Origin: Gracilaria domingensis
Taxonomy: Eukaryota > Rhodophyta > Florideophyceae > Gracilariales > Gracilariaceae
Assembly (NCBI GenBank): GCA_022539475.1
Contig: VCMS01000057.1
Span: forward strand, 244,811 to 308,810
Direction of reading: 5' to 3'
Length of the DNA stretch: 64,000 nucleotides
Shown: positions 47,928 through 58,371 of the stretch, piece by piece
Layout of the letters: each line of letters begins with the position of its first letter
How positions within the stretch are numbered: the stretch's first letter is position 1
Translations under genes and position numbers: made by a program
The notes under the pieces: model-generated
What the model saw: only the letters and a program-made list of their open reading frames with translations
Database searches by the model: none
Told to the model about the DNA's origin: nothing

Positions 47928-48351
47928 AGAAGTCGCGTTGATCCAGCAAGTTGGTTTTCTGATCAATTTCCGGTTTGCCGGTTCGTATCTGGTCGTGGAG
48001 ATACACTACACAGTTTGTACTGGAAGGCTTTGCCGACAGACGTCGTGTTGGTACTGCTTTCCTCATCTTGGGTTGTTGTTTGGACACGGTTTACTACCGG
48101 TGGCACTACCTATTTCCGTAGTGTGTGATTCCCGTCGGTACGGTTGTTGTCACCCCGTTTGGGTTGTCTACTGTTCCCAGCAATCTGGTCGAATCAGCCC
48201 TAATTCCGTATACGGCTGTTCCCGTTGGTACGGTTGGTTCGTCCGATTTGTCGGTTATCGTCACTCGTGTGAGGACGCTACACTCATTCGAGGTTAATTT
48301 GTTGTTTTGCTTTCCTGTTCCCAGTTTTCTGGTGGTATCTCGTCGTGGACG

Positions 48352-50436
48352 ATGGCGTCGGGCAAGCGCTCGAGCCCTACGAAGTCTCGCTCCGTTGGCT
48401 CTGGCTTGCCCCCACGTCTGCGGTCTGTTCCTGAACCCCTACAGGGTGATGGAAAGAAACCCGGAAACCGGAAACAGCCTCACAAGTCGTCTGACGCCCC
48501 AGTGGCTGGGCCCTCATCTGCTCCTTTGGAGGGTCTTATACCCGCTGTCGCGGCGAAGGATGCGCTCGTAAACGAGTTGGAGACTCAAGTTCGTGTGCTT
48601 GAGGCTCAGACTGCTGTCATGAGGAGTTCTCATGAAGCACTCGTTTCCGAGGTCGACACACTTCGTTTGAAGGTTGACGCAGCCCTCAACGGAGGTGTAT
48701 CAGATGATCTACGTATTTTACGGAAGGATGTTAATGCCCTCTTGGAGGTTCTTCAAGGATATCCCAGTTTCACCGAGGAGGTTAACACGAAGTTCATTCG
48801 GATCCTTGGCCGTCTTGAGACGTTAGAGGCCACCATCCGTGAGGATGACGGCCCTGCTGCCGCCTCTGCGGGAGTGTCTCGTGGTACACGTGACCGGAAG
48901 TCCGGGAAGAGTCGCTCTAAGAAGAGGAATGTCGACGAGTATGACTCGGATTCGTCACAGTCTTCTGGTATTTCAAACCGCTCGGCGGGTTCCTTATCAT
49001 CGAGCTCGTCAAGTGACGGTGAACGTCGCGCTCGTTCTACGCGTTCGCGGAGTTCTACGTCCACCTATGGTGTTGTTGGTACCCGGAAACGGGGGCGAAA
49101 GCACTCAGGTTTGAGGGAACTGGAGCCGACGAATCCCTTGTTCAAAAGGTTGTTATCTTACCGGTATTACCGTTTGGAAGATTCAAGTCTGAACCGGACG
49201 CCCCGTGGCACGGGTAAGGTGAAGGACTGCATCAAACGCATGTCCTTAACCTTTCGCAACCAGTTGTTCACTGGGGAGGATCCCATTCTGGTGCTTGACT
49301 TTCTTTCACGCTTTGTAGCGGAAGCTGACATCCTCGGCATGAGTGAGGGGCAAGCTTATGTTGCCTTACCGTATTTTCTACGGGGACTCGCTGAAGATCA
49401 GTATAACTCTGTAAGAGGTTCATCTCGCGCCTCTGAAGGAGGGGTCACCTGCTGGCCCGAAGCAGTGCAGTATTTGTTGCGCTCGTATGCGACAAATACC
49501 TCTATCGAGGAAGCAATCACCGCGTTGCGGGAGACGAAACAACGCCCGAAGGAGTCGGAAACCGAGTACTCGGTACGCCTGAATAAGGCATTCCACCGTT
49601 GTGGCAATGTTTACTCCTCAAACGAGCGCTGTACGCTGTTTATCAACGGATTGAATCCGGCTATTCGCACTCTGGTTGCCCAGCGACGGGAAGACCGGAA
49701 GAAGACTACCTATCTGGAGTTAGTGCAGTACGCGAAGGCGGAGGGAGACGCCTTGCGCGCACGCACCGGATACCGGGTTTCAACCAAAGCGTTGCACCTC
49801 GAAGGAGGGTCGTCATCGGCTTCACTGCTACCGCAGGACTTTTCTGGCCACGATGTGGATAACTTACATCTCGCACAGGTGGACCTGGATTCTATTCCGA
49901 CTACGGAGTTGCCTTCTACTTCAGAAGCCTCGTCGAAGACGGAAGATGCGCTGCTTTACGCAGACCGTCCACGCGTTCGCGGTCCTCAAGTACCCTATTC
50001 AGGGAGTCGTTACCAGCGACCTGGTTGGGTAGACCCGCGAACGGTGAAGTTCCAAGACCCACGGAGTTCCGGAAGACCACCCCTGATCTGTTTCACGTGT
50101 TACAACCACGGTCATGCAGCTCCGAACTGCAACCTCTCGATGAGGGAAATGCCCACGGTTGTGGCGAATTTTGAAGCGCTGACCCCCGCCGAACAGGCGT
50201 CAGTGCCGGTAACCGCATATCTGCGTGCGAAGGCTGAGTACCCCCGTAGGGTGTCTGCTGCAGAATTGGCTGCGTTACTGCACTCTGGTTCGACCCAGGT
50301 CAATGTTTCACCGGCTCAAGCCGTGGCGGCAACCGCTGTTGCGGGTAGTTCTGTCGCTGTTCCACAGGAATCTGTGAAGATGCCTGCTGCACAGGACGCC
50401 GTTCCCGTTAGAACGGATGGAACTCAGTTAAACTGA
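48352..50436 (+). CDS. gag: Chromovirus Gag
   Basis: 694 residues from ATG at 48352 (MASGKRSSPTKS). A basic Pro/Ser N-terminus is followed by a predicted coiled coil (VNELETQVRVLEAQ, EVDTLRLKVDAAL) and a Ser/Arg-rich linker. The capsid-type retrotransposon gag domain lies around residues 300-480 (LVLDFLSRFVAEADI, YALPYFL-type segments, ETEYSVRLNKAFHRCG, LFINGLNPAIRTLV). One CCHC zinc knuckle, CFTCYNHGHAAPNC, lies near residue 583. It ends at TGA 50434-50436, immediately after the heptamer G TTA AAC. It has no internal stops and packages the element RNA. Confidence 0.85.
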   Translation: MASGKRSSPTKSRSVGSGLPPRLRSVPEPLQGDGKKPGNRKQPHKSSDAPVAGPSSAPLEGLIPAVAAKDALVNELETQVRVLEAQTAVMRSSHEALVSEVDTLRLKVDAALNGGVSDDLRILRKDVNALLEVLQGYPSFTEEVNTKFIRILGRLETLEATIREDDGPAAASAGVSRGTRDRKSGKSRSKKRNVDEYDSDSSQSSGISNRSAGSLSSSSSSDGERRARSTRSRSSTSTYGVVGTRKRGRKHSGLRELEPTNPLFKRLLSYRYYRLEDSSLNRTPRGTGKVKDCIKRMSLTFRNQLFTGEDPILVLDFLSRFVAEADILGMSEGQAYVALPYFLRGLAEDQYNSVRGSSRASEGGVTCWPEAVQYLLRSYATNTSIEEAITALRETKQRPKESETEYSVRLNKAFHRCGNVYSSNERCTLFINGLNPAIRTLVAQRREDRKKTTYLELVQYAKAEGDALRARTGYRVSTKALHLEGGSSSASLLPQDFSGHDVDNLHLAQVDLDSIPTTELPSTSEASSKTEDALLYADRPRVRGPQVPYSGSRYQRPGWVDPRTVKFQDPRSSGRPPLICFTCYNHGHAAPNCNLSMREMPTVVANFEALTPAEQASVPVTAYLRAKAEYPRRVSAAELAALLHSGSTQVNVSPAQAVAATAVAGSSVAVPQESVKMPAAQDAVPVRTDGTQLN

Positions 50437-53400
50437 GTACGGGAGTCTCCAATGGAGAGGCGCCCGAGTCGAGGTCTACGGCGCCCGAGGCGTCACCGCC
50501 TCGCTCCCAGGTCAAAATCCTTTCGAGGAAACAGACCGTCTTAGACGTGGACTCTACCACCATCGGTGTGTTACGTCGCCCGTGGATACGGTTCAGGAAC
50601 AACCGGATCCCGGATCGAGTCATGGTAATGGCCAAGCGAAACTACAAGATATTTGCTGACCTTGGCCTATCCACCCAGTATATGGTGCGTCATCTCTCTG
50701 TCTTGGATACAGGTGCTGGCCCCAACTTCATTGTTGAGTCATTACTACCGCCGGAACTCCGTTGTCGAGTCCGCTCTGGACCCGTCATGGACGTGGCAGA
50801 TGCTAACAATAACCCGTTACAAACGGCTGGAATGGTTTCACTGATTGTCAGGATTGGTAACTGCATCGAGCAGGTAGAATTCATCGTCTGCAAGACGCTC
50901 GCTGCCCCTGTCATTCTAGGGTGTGACTTCTGCGACAGATATGTCGAAGCCATACGACCGCGTGCGCGTGAAGTGGAAATGGAAGATGGTTCGGTTGTAC
51001 CGATTGTTCGTCGCTCATTACGCCGAGCGTCAGCTAAGCTGGTACCACTACCCGCTCCTCTACAGGATTCCTCACCTCCGAAGGAGTCGCCGAAGCTCCG
51101 CGTAGCGCGTGCAATTTCTATTCCGCCAGAATCCCAGGTTTGGGTTGATGTTACTGCCGCACCGCGTGGTTTGCGGGTTGTTCAACCATTGAACTCGTTA
51201 TACGAGAAGTATCAGGTCGCGTTGGCGAACGGAGTTGTTCAAATCAACAGCGAACACCCCTTTCGGGTTATGTTGGCCAACTTTGGCAAGAAGCCCCAGT
51301 ATCTGGTGAAGAACCAAGTAATTGGTACTGTCTTACCGCACCCTACGGCGCTTATCCCTACAAAGGTGACTGTCGCCGAGATGCTCGGGCTTGCTGAAGA
51401 ACGCACTGGTTTGCTTCACCCTAAGGAGGGGGAGGGAGAATCGTCGCGCTCGTCTGCGTCACACCCGTCCCAGACGGTTGAACACCCGTCCCAGACGGTT
51501 GAACACACGAATGACTCGGAAGCTAGGACCGTTCCTACGAGTTATGACAAGATTGACCCTATCAAGGAGTTAGAAGAATTGAATCTCGGTCATGTACCGG
51601 TTTCACACCGTGAGAAGTTGCGCAACATGTTGCGAGAGTTTACACCAATGTGGGATGGTTCCCTCGGAGAGGTTTCAACTACGGAACACCGGATTGACCT
51701 CCTGCCGGAGACCAAGCCGATTGCTCAGCACCCTTACAGGGCAGGCCCGAAAGCACGGGAAGAGGAAGAGTTTCAGATCAACAAAATGCTCCGCGCTGGC
51801 GTGATAGAACCGGCTCAGTCGCCGTGGGCATCTCCAGTTGTACTGGCTCCGAAACCCGACGGGTCCTGGCGCTTTTGTATCGACTATCGTCGCTTGAACG
51901 ATGTCACCGTCAAAGACGTGTACCCCATACCTCGTATGGACGAGTATATCGACTCGCTTGGCGATGCTACTGTTTTCTCCACTTTGGATGCAAACTGGGG
52001 TTACTGGCAAGTACCAGTTAGACCGGAAGACCGTGACAAGACCGCGTTTACCTGTCATTCAGGACTATACCGCTTTAAGCGTATGCCGTTCGGGTTAACG
52101 AACGCCCCCGCTACGTTTCAGCGTGCTCTGGACATTTTGTTAGCTCGCTTCAAATGGCGGAGTTGCTTGGTATACCTCGATGACATCATCGTGTTTTCCA
52201 ACAGTTTGGACGATCACCTCGAACATGTTCGGGAGATAATGACCGCTTTGCGGGATGCTGGAATTACTCTCAAATTGAGGAAGTGTGAGTTTTTCACTCA
52301 CTCAGTGAAGTATCTGGGCCATGTCATACGTCCAGGACGGTTACTGATCGAGGAAGCTCGCGTGAAGTCCCTCAAAGAGGCGAAGCACCCCACTACACAG
52401 ACAGAGCTACGCTCCTTTCTAGGGCTATGCAACGTTTATAGACGGTTCATTTCTCGCTTCGCGAAGATCGCGGGACCGCTCAACGAACTCCTGAAGAAGG
52501 GACAACCGCCCAAATTGGGACCACTTACCCCCACGCAAGTGGAGGCCTTCAACTCTCTTAAAGAGGCTGTTACCACGGCACCCGTGTTAGCGTTACCAAA
52601 GAACGGGTTGCCGTACACCGTGGATACGGATTCGAGCGATTACCAAATTGGCTGCGCTCTCTTTCAGACTACACCCGAAGGGGAACGCAAACCAATTGGC
52701 TATTGGTCTCGTACACTCAACGTGCACGAGCGCAATTACTCGGTATCCGAGAAGGAGTGTCTCGCCATGGTATGGGCTTTGCAGACTCTACGACCATATC
52801 TTATGGGTGTGCACTTTACCGTCAATACGGATCATTCCGCCTTGCGTTGGTTAATGTCAGTCACGGAGCCTTCCGGACGCTTAATGCGTTGGCGTCTTCG
52901 GCTTGCCGAGTTTGACTACGAGGTCACCTATAAGAAGGGTTGTTTAAACGCGCAAGCGGATGCTCTTTCACGTCTAGGAACTGAAGGTGAAGCTTTACCC
53001 CTCGATGACGAGGATGAAGATATCCCCTGTTTCCTCATGGAGGAGGGTGATGAAGACTACGACATCGTGTCGGACGACATCTGTGATGATTTGCTCGTCG
53101 CAGACGGTGAAGACCCGGAATCCGGTACATTCGTCCCCATTACTCCAGAAGAGCTGGTGCGGGAACAGCAATCTGACCCGTTCTGTACGAGGATACGCTC
53201 CCAAATTAATGGTGGTGCTAACATCCCGTTCGGGGTCAACACACAAGGTTACCTCGTCAGAGTGGTTCGTTCTGCCCCACAGATTGTGGTTCCTCACTCC
53301 TTACAAACAAGGGTATTGCATCTCTCGCATCACTCGCGGATGGCTTCCCATCCGGGTGCTAAGCGGTTATACACGACACTGCGTCGGGATTTCTACTGGC

Positions 53401-55802
53401 CCGCGTTAGCGTTGGACTGCTACACCACCGTGAAGGCGTGTACACATTGTGCTCGAGAGCGAGTTAAACAGCGTCGCCATGCGAAGAAACTAACACTTTT
53501 CCCCGCAAGGGCGCCGTTGGAGTTTATTGCCATCGATATACTCGGCGAGTTCTTGCGTACTTCCCGAGGAAATCGGTTCTTACTCGTTATTACGGATAGA
53601 TTCAGTAAGCTAGTCCGAACAGTTCCGTTGAAGTCGATTACAGCACGCAGTGTTGCGGAGGCATTCGTTCGCCATTGGGTTATGGTCTACGGTCCCCCGG
53701 TCAATCTCCTCTCAGATAATGGTCCGCAGTTTACTGCACGTTTCTTCCAGGATGTCTGTCGGATACTCGACGTGAAGAATCTCTTCACGACGACGTATCA
53801 TCCCCAATGCAATGGGCAAGTCGAACGGTTTAACCGGACGATGCTCTCCGCGTTGCGGGCTTATACTGTTGAACACCCGAAAACTTGGGATCTCTACACG
53901 GATACCGTGACGTATGCGTATAATACGCAAGTTCACAGAGTAACTGGTTTATCGCCCTTTGAGCTCGTGCTCTCACGGACACCACCGCCAGTTGCGGTTG
54001 AACCATCAGCAAAGCTGGATACGTCACCGTCAATACGGGATCACTACTTGCAATGGAAGCAGTGGTTATCCGCAATGGTACCTGTCGCCAGGTCGTCAAT
54101 GGCGAAAGCACAACACGCTTACAAGCGGAACTTTGATGCCCGGGTACGGAGACCACTACCGCCACTGAAAGTGGGAAACCTCGCCTTTGTCAGGAAGGAG
54201 TACTACAACCCTGAAAAGGAGCGGCGCCACAAGCTTTCACCCATCGCTGATGGTCCATACCGCGTTATTAGCGTGAATACGGACACAGTCGTACTGGAAG
54301 TTGGGGACGCTCATGAGCGTTTCTCCCGCGATCGCGTGGTAAGAGGTCCAACCGTTCACACGGAAGTACTTTCGGACACACAGCAGGAAGCTGGACAGAC
54401 AGAGAACCGAGGAACCTCGTCGCAGAACACTACACCCACTGTGGGGCTCCGTCACCCAACACGGGGTCTCGCAGATGTACCGATTATATCGTCGCAAGCC
54501 GAGGTATCGGAACATACACCGCTGGTGAAATCGCGTTTCACAGCGTCTGTTACACCGTCAACTGACGTGATGACTGCTCCCCGTAACGCTCCACCTAAGG
54601 AGGGGGAGGGGAATTCACGCGTTGTCGCGGAGAGTGAGTCACCGGTGTCGCTACCGTCGCAGCACCGTGATTCACGGGAAAGTAATGAAGAAGCAGAGGC
54701 AGAGTCGCCTCAGGACACCGTCGAAGACGTAGTTGCTACGGACACCACTGTCAGTGGGAAGGATCACCCGCTGTCGCGTGTTGAAGTCGCGAAGGACGCG
54801 CCGCAGTCGGCCGCTGTCGCGCAGAACTCTGCGGAGGATACACAACCTTCCACGAAGGATCGCGACCTTCAGGAAGGACACCGCACGCAACGAACGGACT
54901 CAAGGTTGTCCCAGGATACTGGTATTGCCCACCCATCTGGGGAATTGTCACAGGAACACGCGCCCATCGTCGCACGGACGCAGGACGCGGAGCATGCTCT
55001 CGTTCGCGAAGTTTCCACGGCAAGGCCGGAAGTTGATCAAGAACACCCGACTTCTCGGCAGAGCAAGGCTACAGCGAAGCTGGATACTGTATCACGGAGT
55101 ATTTCGGACGCGCAGTCGCCGCATTCCGCCGCTGACGACCGCCGCAAACCGCCTTCGCAGGCGCGCTGTAGGGTAGTCACGGCAGATCCCGGTATCGTTG
55201 ACACTGCAGAGCAGGAAGAAGAGAAGACGCTCGCTGAAGCGAAGATCACACACCCCGGTTCGGGTAATGGTAGTGCACCGTTGCACCCAGCCGTGGGGAA
55301 GTCGCAAGTCGCACGTCATGACGTTTCGCTAAGTCATGACGGCGCACCGCTCTTTGGAGATACGGATTACAGCCCTGATTTAGGGAAAACGCACACTGCA
55401 GCTGCAGGAGCGCTTGCGCACCACAAATCTTGGGGCGCGCAGCGCGCCCCACACAATGGGCCAGTCACAGCTCGTGGCAGTGCCACCACCGCGAACCGTC
55501 GCGTGTCTTCACGTGAACCGGCACGTGCCGTGGTGAACAATCCGCCTCCGCGTCCGCCTTCACCGTTAAGACGGGAACTATCGCGTGAACTAGCCGTTCG
55601 CGGACCCGCCGAAGCGGCGAAGCTGCTTGAAGAAGCCCGGAAACGGGAAACGAACACTCAGCAGAGGGCAAATCCACCGCCGAAGGCGTCAGGAGAAACT
55701 CACAGCACCGCTGGTCACGAAGTTACGGCACCGCCGCAGCGCGCTGACGACCCTTCGCAGGAAGAGCTCGAGCGGGCGTATACTCGAAAGAGTTCGTCGT
55801 AG
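50412..55802 (+). CDS. pol: Chromovirus Pol polyprotein
   Basis: Made as a Gag-Pol fusion by -1 frameshifting; the frame has no early ATG and is open from 50412. Retropepsin: LSVLDTGAGPNFI (about 50706). Reverse transcriptase: GSWRFCIDYRRLND, FSTLDANWGYWQV, MPFGLTNAPATFQRA and catalytic VYLDDIIVF (about 52170). RNase H: PYTVDTDSSDYQIG (about 52625). Integrase: HHCC zinc finger (HHSRMASHPG to CTHCARE, 53320-53450) and the DDE triad in IAIDILG, LLSDNGPQF and NGQVERFNRT. A GPY/F-type module DGPYRVISVN follows at 54250. About 480 residues of low-complexity hydrophilic linker complete the frame. Catalytic residues are all present. The frame ends just before a chromodomain that lies in the -1 frame. 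Confidence 0.9.
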   Translation, partial: NGWNSVKLSTGVSNGEAPESRSTAPEASPPRSQVKILSRKQTVLDVDSTTIGVLRRPWIRFRNNRIPDRVMVMAKRNYKIFADLGLSTQYMVRHLSVLDTGAGPNFIVESLLPPELRCRVRSGPVMDVADANNNPLQTAGMVSLIVRIGNCIEQVEFIVCKTLAAPVILGCDFCDRYVEAIRPRAREVEMEDGSVVPIVRRSLRRASAKLVPLPAPLQDSSPPKESPKLRVARAISIPPESQVWVDVTAAPRGLRVVQPLNSLYEKYQVALANGVVQINSEHPFRVMLANFGKKPQYLVKNQVIGTVLPHPTALIPTKVTVAEMLGLAEERTGLLHPKEGEGESSRSSASHPSQTVEHPSQTVEHTNDSEARTVPTSYDKIDPIKELEELNLGHVPVSHREKLRNMLREFTPMWDGSLGEVSTTEHRIDLLPETKPIAQHPYRAGPKAREEEEFQINKMLRAGVIEPAQSPWASPVVLAPKPDGSWRFCIDYRRLNDVTVKDVYPIPRMDEYIDSLGDATVFSTLDANWGYWQVPVRPEDRDKTAFTCHSGLYRFKRMPFGLTNAPATFQRALDILLARFKWRSCLVYLDDIIVFSNSLDDHLEHVREIMTALRDAGITLKLRKCEFFTHSVKYLGHVIRPGRLLIEEARVKSLKEAKHPTTQTELRSFLGLCNVYRRFISRFAKIAGPLNELLKKGQPPKLGPLTPTQVEAFNSLKEAVTTAPVLALPKNGLPYTVDTDSSDYQIGCALFQTTPEGERKPIGYWSRTLNVHERNYSVSEKECLAMVWALQTLRPYLMGVHFTVNTDHSALRWLMSVTEPSGRLMRWRLRLAEFDYEVTYKKGCLNAQADALSRLGTEGEALPLDDEDEDIPCFLMEEGDEDYDIVSDDICDDLLVADGEDPESGTFVPITPEELVREQQSDPFCTRIRSQINGGANIPFGVNTQGYLVRVVRSAPQIVVPHSLQTRVLHLSHHSRMASHPGAKRLYTTLRRDFYWPALALDCYTTVKACTHCARERVKQRRHAKKLTLFPARAPLEFIAIDILGEFLRTSRGNRFLLVITDRFSKLVRTVPLKSITARSVAEAFVRHWVMVYGPPVNLLSDNGPQFTARFFQDVCRILDVKNLFTTTYHPQCNGQVERFNRTMLSALRAYTVEHPKTWDLYTDTVTYAYNTQVHRVTGLSPFELVLSRTPPPVAVEPSAKLDTSPSIRDHYLQWKQWLSAMVPVARSSMAKAQHAYKRNFDARVRRPLPPLKVGNLAFVRKEYYNPEKERRHKLSPIADGPYRVISVNTDTVVLEVGDAHERFSRDRVVRGPTVHTEVLSDTQQEAGQTENRGTSSQNTTPTVGLRHPTRGLADVPIISSQAEVSEHTPLVKSRFTASVTPSTDVMTAPRNAPPKEGEGNSRVVAESESPVSLPSQHRDSRESNEEAEAESPQDTVEDVVATDTTVSGKDHPLSRVEVAKDAPQSAAVAQNSAEDTQPSTKDRDLQEGHRTQRTDSRLSQDTGIAHPSGELSQEHAPIVARTQDAEHALVREVSTARPEVDQEHPTSRQSKATAKLDTVSRSISDAQSPHSAADDRRKPPSQARCRVVTADPGIVDTAEQEEEKTLAEAKITHPGSGNGSAPLHPAVGKSQVARHDVSLSHDGAPLFGDTDYSPDLGKTHTAAAGALAHHKSWGAQRAPHNGPVTARGSATTANRRVSSREPARAVVNNPPPRPPSPLRRELSRELAVRGPAEAAKLLEEARKRETNTQQRANPPPKASGETHSTAGHEVTAPPQRADDPSQEELERAYTRKSSS
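50427..50433 (+). promoter_or_regulatory. Predicted -1 frameshift site, G TTA AAC
   Basis: The last sense codons of gag are CAG TTA AAC TGA. GTTAAAC is a known -1 slippery heptamer (used, for example, by equine arteritis virus). The pol frame is exactly -1 relative to gag and open from 50412. Twelve bases downstream a hairpin TCTCC-AAT-GGAGA (50446-50458) could be part of the stimulatory structure. Confidence 0.7.
51421..51436 (+). repeat. Internal polypurine 16-mer, copy 1
   Basis: CTAAGGAGGGGGAGGG inside pol, identical to 54595-54610. Encodes PKEGEG at both places. Possible internal plus-strand priming tract. Confidence 0.45.
51463..51506 (+). repeat. 21-bp tandem duplication in pol
   Basis: CACCCGTCCCAGACGGTTGA is repeated twice in register, giving HPSQTVEHPSQTVEH between protease and reverse transcriptase. 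Confidence 0.7.
54595..54610 (+). repeat. Internal polypurine 16-mer, copy 2
   Basis: CTAAGGAGGGGGAGGG in the linker after integrase; identical to 51421-51436. Confidence 0.45.
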
Positions 55803-56170
55803 ACCACATCGTGGGACACAGTTGGAACCCGAAGGGGTCTGTTCAGTACCAGGTACGCTGGTATGGCTATCCGCCGTCGCGGGATTCGGACGAACCCGTG
55901 GAGCACTTACCCCGATCGAAGATCGTGCAGTACCATCGTCGAACAAACACGGCGTTGCCGCTAACCTACATCAAGCGATGGTCGGATAACACACGTCGTT
56001 GGAGACGGAGGCTTATCGCGTACCGCGCACGAACGGTTCTACGAACGACAACACTCAATCAAGGAACACTGCGACAACCTCCAGAGGAGTACTGTACCGC
56101 TACTCGCGTGGTGAGGAGACACTCTAGGAAGAAGAGAGTTGAGTTCAAGATCAGTTATGCCCTCAGGTGA
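55748..56170 (+). CDS. Chromodomain, -1 frame relative to Pol
   Basis: The frame reads EFVVDHIVGHSWNPKGSVQY, QVRWYGYPPSRDSDEPVEHL, PRSKIVQYHRR. This is the classical chromodomain pattern: VxxIL, YxVKWxGYP, W/D-EPxxxL, iixYh. Chromodomains at the integrase C-terminus target chromoviruses to heterochromatin marks. The aromatic cage position usually Trp before EP is Asp here. A basic tail follows to TGA at 56168. Pol stops at 55802, 55 bases into the overlap; no slippery heptamer is visible, so an indel or sequencing error is the simplest explanation. Confidence 0.75.
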   Translation, partial: RPFAGRARAGVYSKEFVVDHIVGHSWNPKGSVQYQVRWYGYPPSRDSDEPVEHLPRSKIVQYHRRTNTALPLTYIKRWSDNTRRWRRRLIAYRARTVLRTTTLNQGTLRQPPEEYCTATRVVRRHSRKKRVEFKISYALR

Positions 56171-58371
56171 GGAGAAGTTTAGTTGTACTCTGAAGAGGAT
56201 GAAGTACACTCGGAAGAAGAATGAAGACTCTATGGAGAGGAATTGTCATTCAGATGCGAAGTTATGAAGAAGGAGTTTCACATGTGACTCTCACCCATGT
56301 GGGGTCACTTGGTTGCTCGCATTTTGCGGTTGGAATCCGACTCATGTCGTGTCTAATCGCTATTCAATCGTTTTCGATGTTGTTTACCTGTTAGGTTTTT
56401 TGTCCAGCTTGCGGGTTCGCTACTACCATAGTGGACCGCAATCACGGTTTTTCCCTAGCAGAAGGGTGTACAATTTCCGTGTACATCATGTGTATCTACC
56501 GGTTTGATCACCGTTTGCCATTTTCGAGGAGCACCGCTCGTTCGTTTGGCTTTCACGTTGAACAGGGTTCGTTCTCGTCAGTGACGGTCTTTGCACGTTT
56601 CACGGTTCTCACTGCACGCCACATGCGGCCGAGGTTCGAAACCGTCACGCATATTGCGGAAGAACCCCGATCTCATCGGTTATCATCACCTTGTAAGGGT
56701 TCGTCACTCTCGTGGTCGAGGATAGTTTCTGGTAAACCGATATCTCTGGAGCTTCGTTTGCGCCCGCACTGCGGCCTATCATTCCATCTCACCGTTTGCA
56801 CGGGTTTTCGAAAGCTTACCGAGACGTTCTCGTGAGTTCTGCACGGTACGGGACCGGAAGATACACATCTTGTTGAAGGATCATTGTTGTTTTGCGACCC
56901 ATTTTTATGGTGTCATTTGTTGTCTCAGCCTTGCTGGTGTGTTTGATTTTGGGTTTCACGAACCCTCTGTGAGGTCTAGTGACTGCCCTCGGTAGAGGTT
57001 GAACCTTGATTAAGGTCTAGTACGCCGTCATCCGGTTGAAAGTTTTCACGGATTACCGGTTTAATTGCTGCTGTCAACGACTTTCGACCACGTCTACTAC
57101 TGTTCACTCCGTTGTGGAGGCCGTCTTTTACGCTTCTGCGGTCTCTGGTACAGCCGCACAAGGCGTTGGTATCGATTACCAGTCGTTTCTGGTCTTTTTC
57201 GCGTTCTCCGATGTCGGGTGTATCACCTCTACAGTACCTTGCGAGGGTCATCTGCAAAAGACCCGTAACTCGGTGAATACTGGCTCGTTTCTTCAACGGT
57301 TTTGTACCAGTAGTCACTGGATGTATACAACACTTTGGCGGAAACCGAACGCAATTGGTCTTGAAGAACTTTGGAGCTACGGCACCGTTTCGGTTCAACA
57401 ATCTATTTTTAGACCGCATTTTTGTCAACTGAAATGGGTCGGGCTTTCCCCACTTAGTGGTGTTAATCCCAACAGTTTTGTTGTCAAATGAAAGCTCTGA
57501 TTCTCAGGAGTTCTCCGATGTATCGGGTTTGGTTCAGAGCGTAGCTGGTTCAAAAGTTATGGCGACTACAATTTTTCGGGTATGTCAAATTCCCAATTTC
57601 TTTGTGTGAAGTTTCCGAAACGTCGTCGCAGCGTTGATTCGACAATGTCGTAACTTCTGAACCCATCTAGAGACTACGTGCCGCATGATTGCGTGATGTG
57701 AGCGACCGTATAACGGGACGGTGGACCTCGGAGAGGAAGGAATTGGGCAGGAAAAGGTCGCTACTGTACTGGGTGACCTTGGATCGCGCTTGTCGATTCC
57801 ACAGTGTGGCAACCGCCCCTGAAAGGGAAAATAGGCGCCTCAGAGAGGAGTGGCTAGTGTAGCACTTTCACCGGCAACCCCGCCGGACAGTGAAACGCAA
57901 GTTCAGGAGACTCGCTCCCGTTCGGTGTGTCGAGCGTTGCTGCAGCACTGCTGGCACCGAAGTCGGCTCGCCGCTACCTGCGAGTGCGCAAGGCCACCGT
58001 CAAGACGCTCCTGGTTGCGACACCCCACTAGATATGAAGCGCGAAGACGATAGTTGCGCCTACTGCAGGACCGTTACTCTGGGCGTGAATGAAACGCAGC
58101 GCAACCCATCTGCGGCTCGCCTCGAGCAACCATTTTCCACGACGAGTGAGCTCGGGAACGTTATGCCACGTCGACGTAAGACCTCGATCGCAAACTCCAA
58201 AAATAGAGCAGGTACATTGGACGACGCATATAGACCCAGAAAACGGGTACAGATGGCGCGATTCAGTCACGATCGCTCGCAGATACCGGCTCTATGCTTT
58301 GGATGCACAACGCTTGTTGGCTCTTGCCGGGCTTCAACCTCATTGATACGACGCTGAGTGTTCGCCACCTC
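56171..58371. other. Long noncoding 3' region of the chromovirus
   Basis: About 2.2 kb between the chromodomain and the polypurine tract without a supported gene. The longest frame, 57036-57491, is not preserved in the inverted copy. The region is clearly part of the element because the inverted copy (60350-62700) matches it throughout. Confidence 0.5.

Noticed and set aside
47479-48571. Several overlapping frames in the chromovirus leader
   Set aside because: They lie in LTR and leader DNA, overlap in all three frames and are not preserved in the other LTR copies.
55748-55802. Second programmed frameshift between Pol and the chromodomain
   Set aside because: No X XXY YYZ heptamer in the correct phase occurs in the overlap; an indel is simpler.
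57036-57491. 151-codon frame in the chromovirus 3' region as an extra gene
   Set aside because: The inverted copy does not keep the frame, and no domain is visible.
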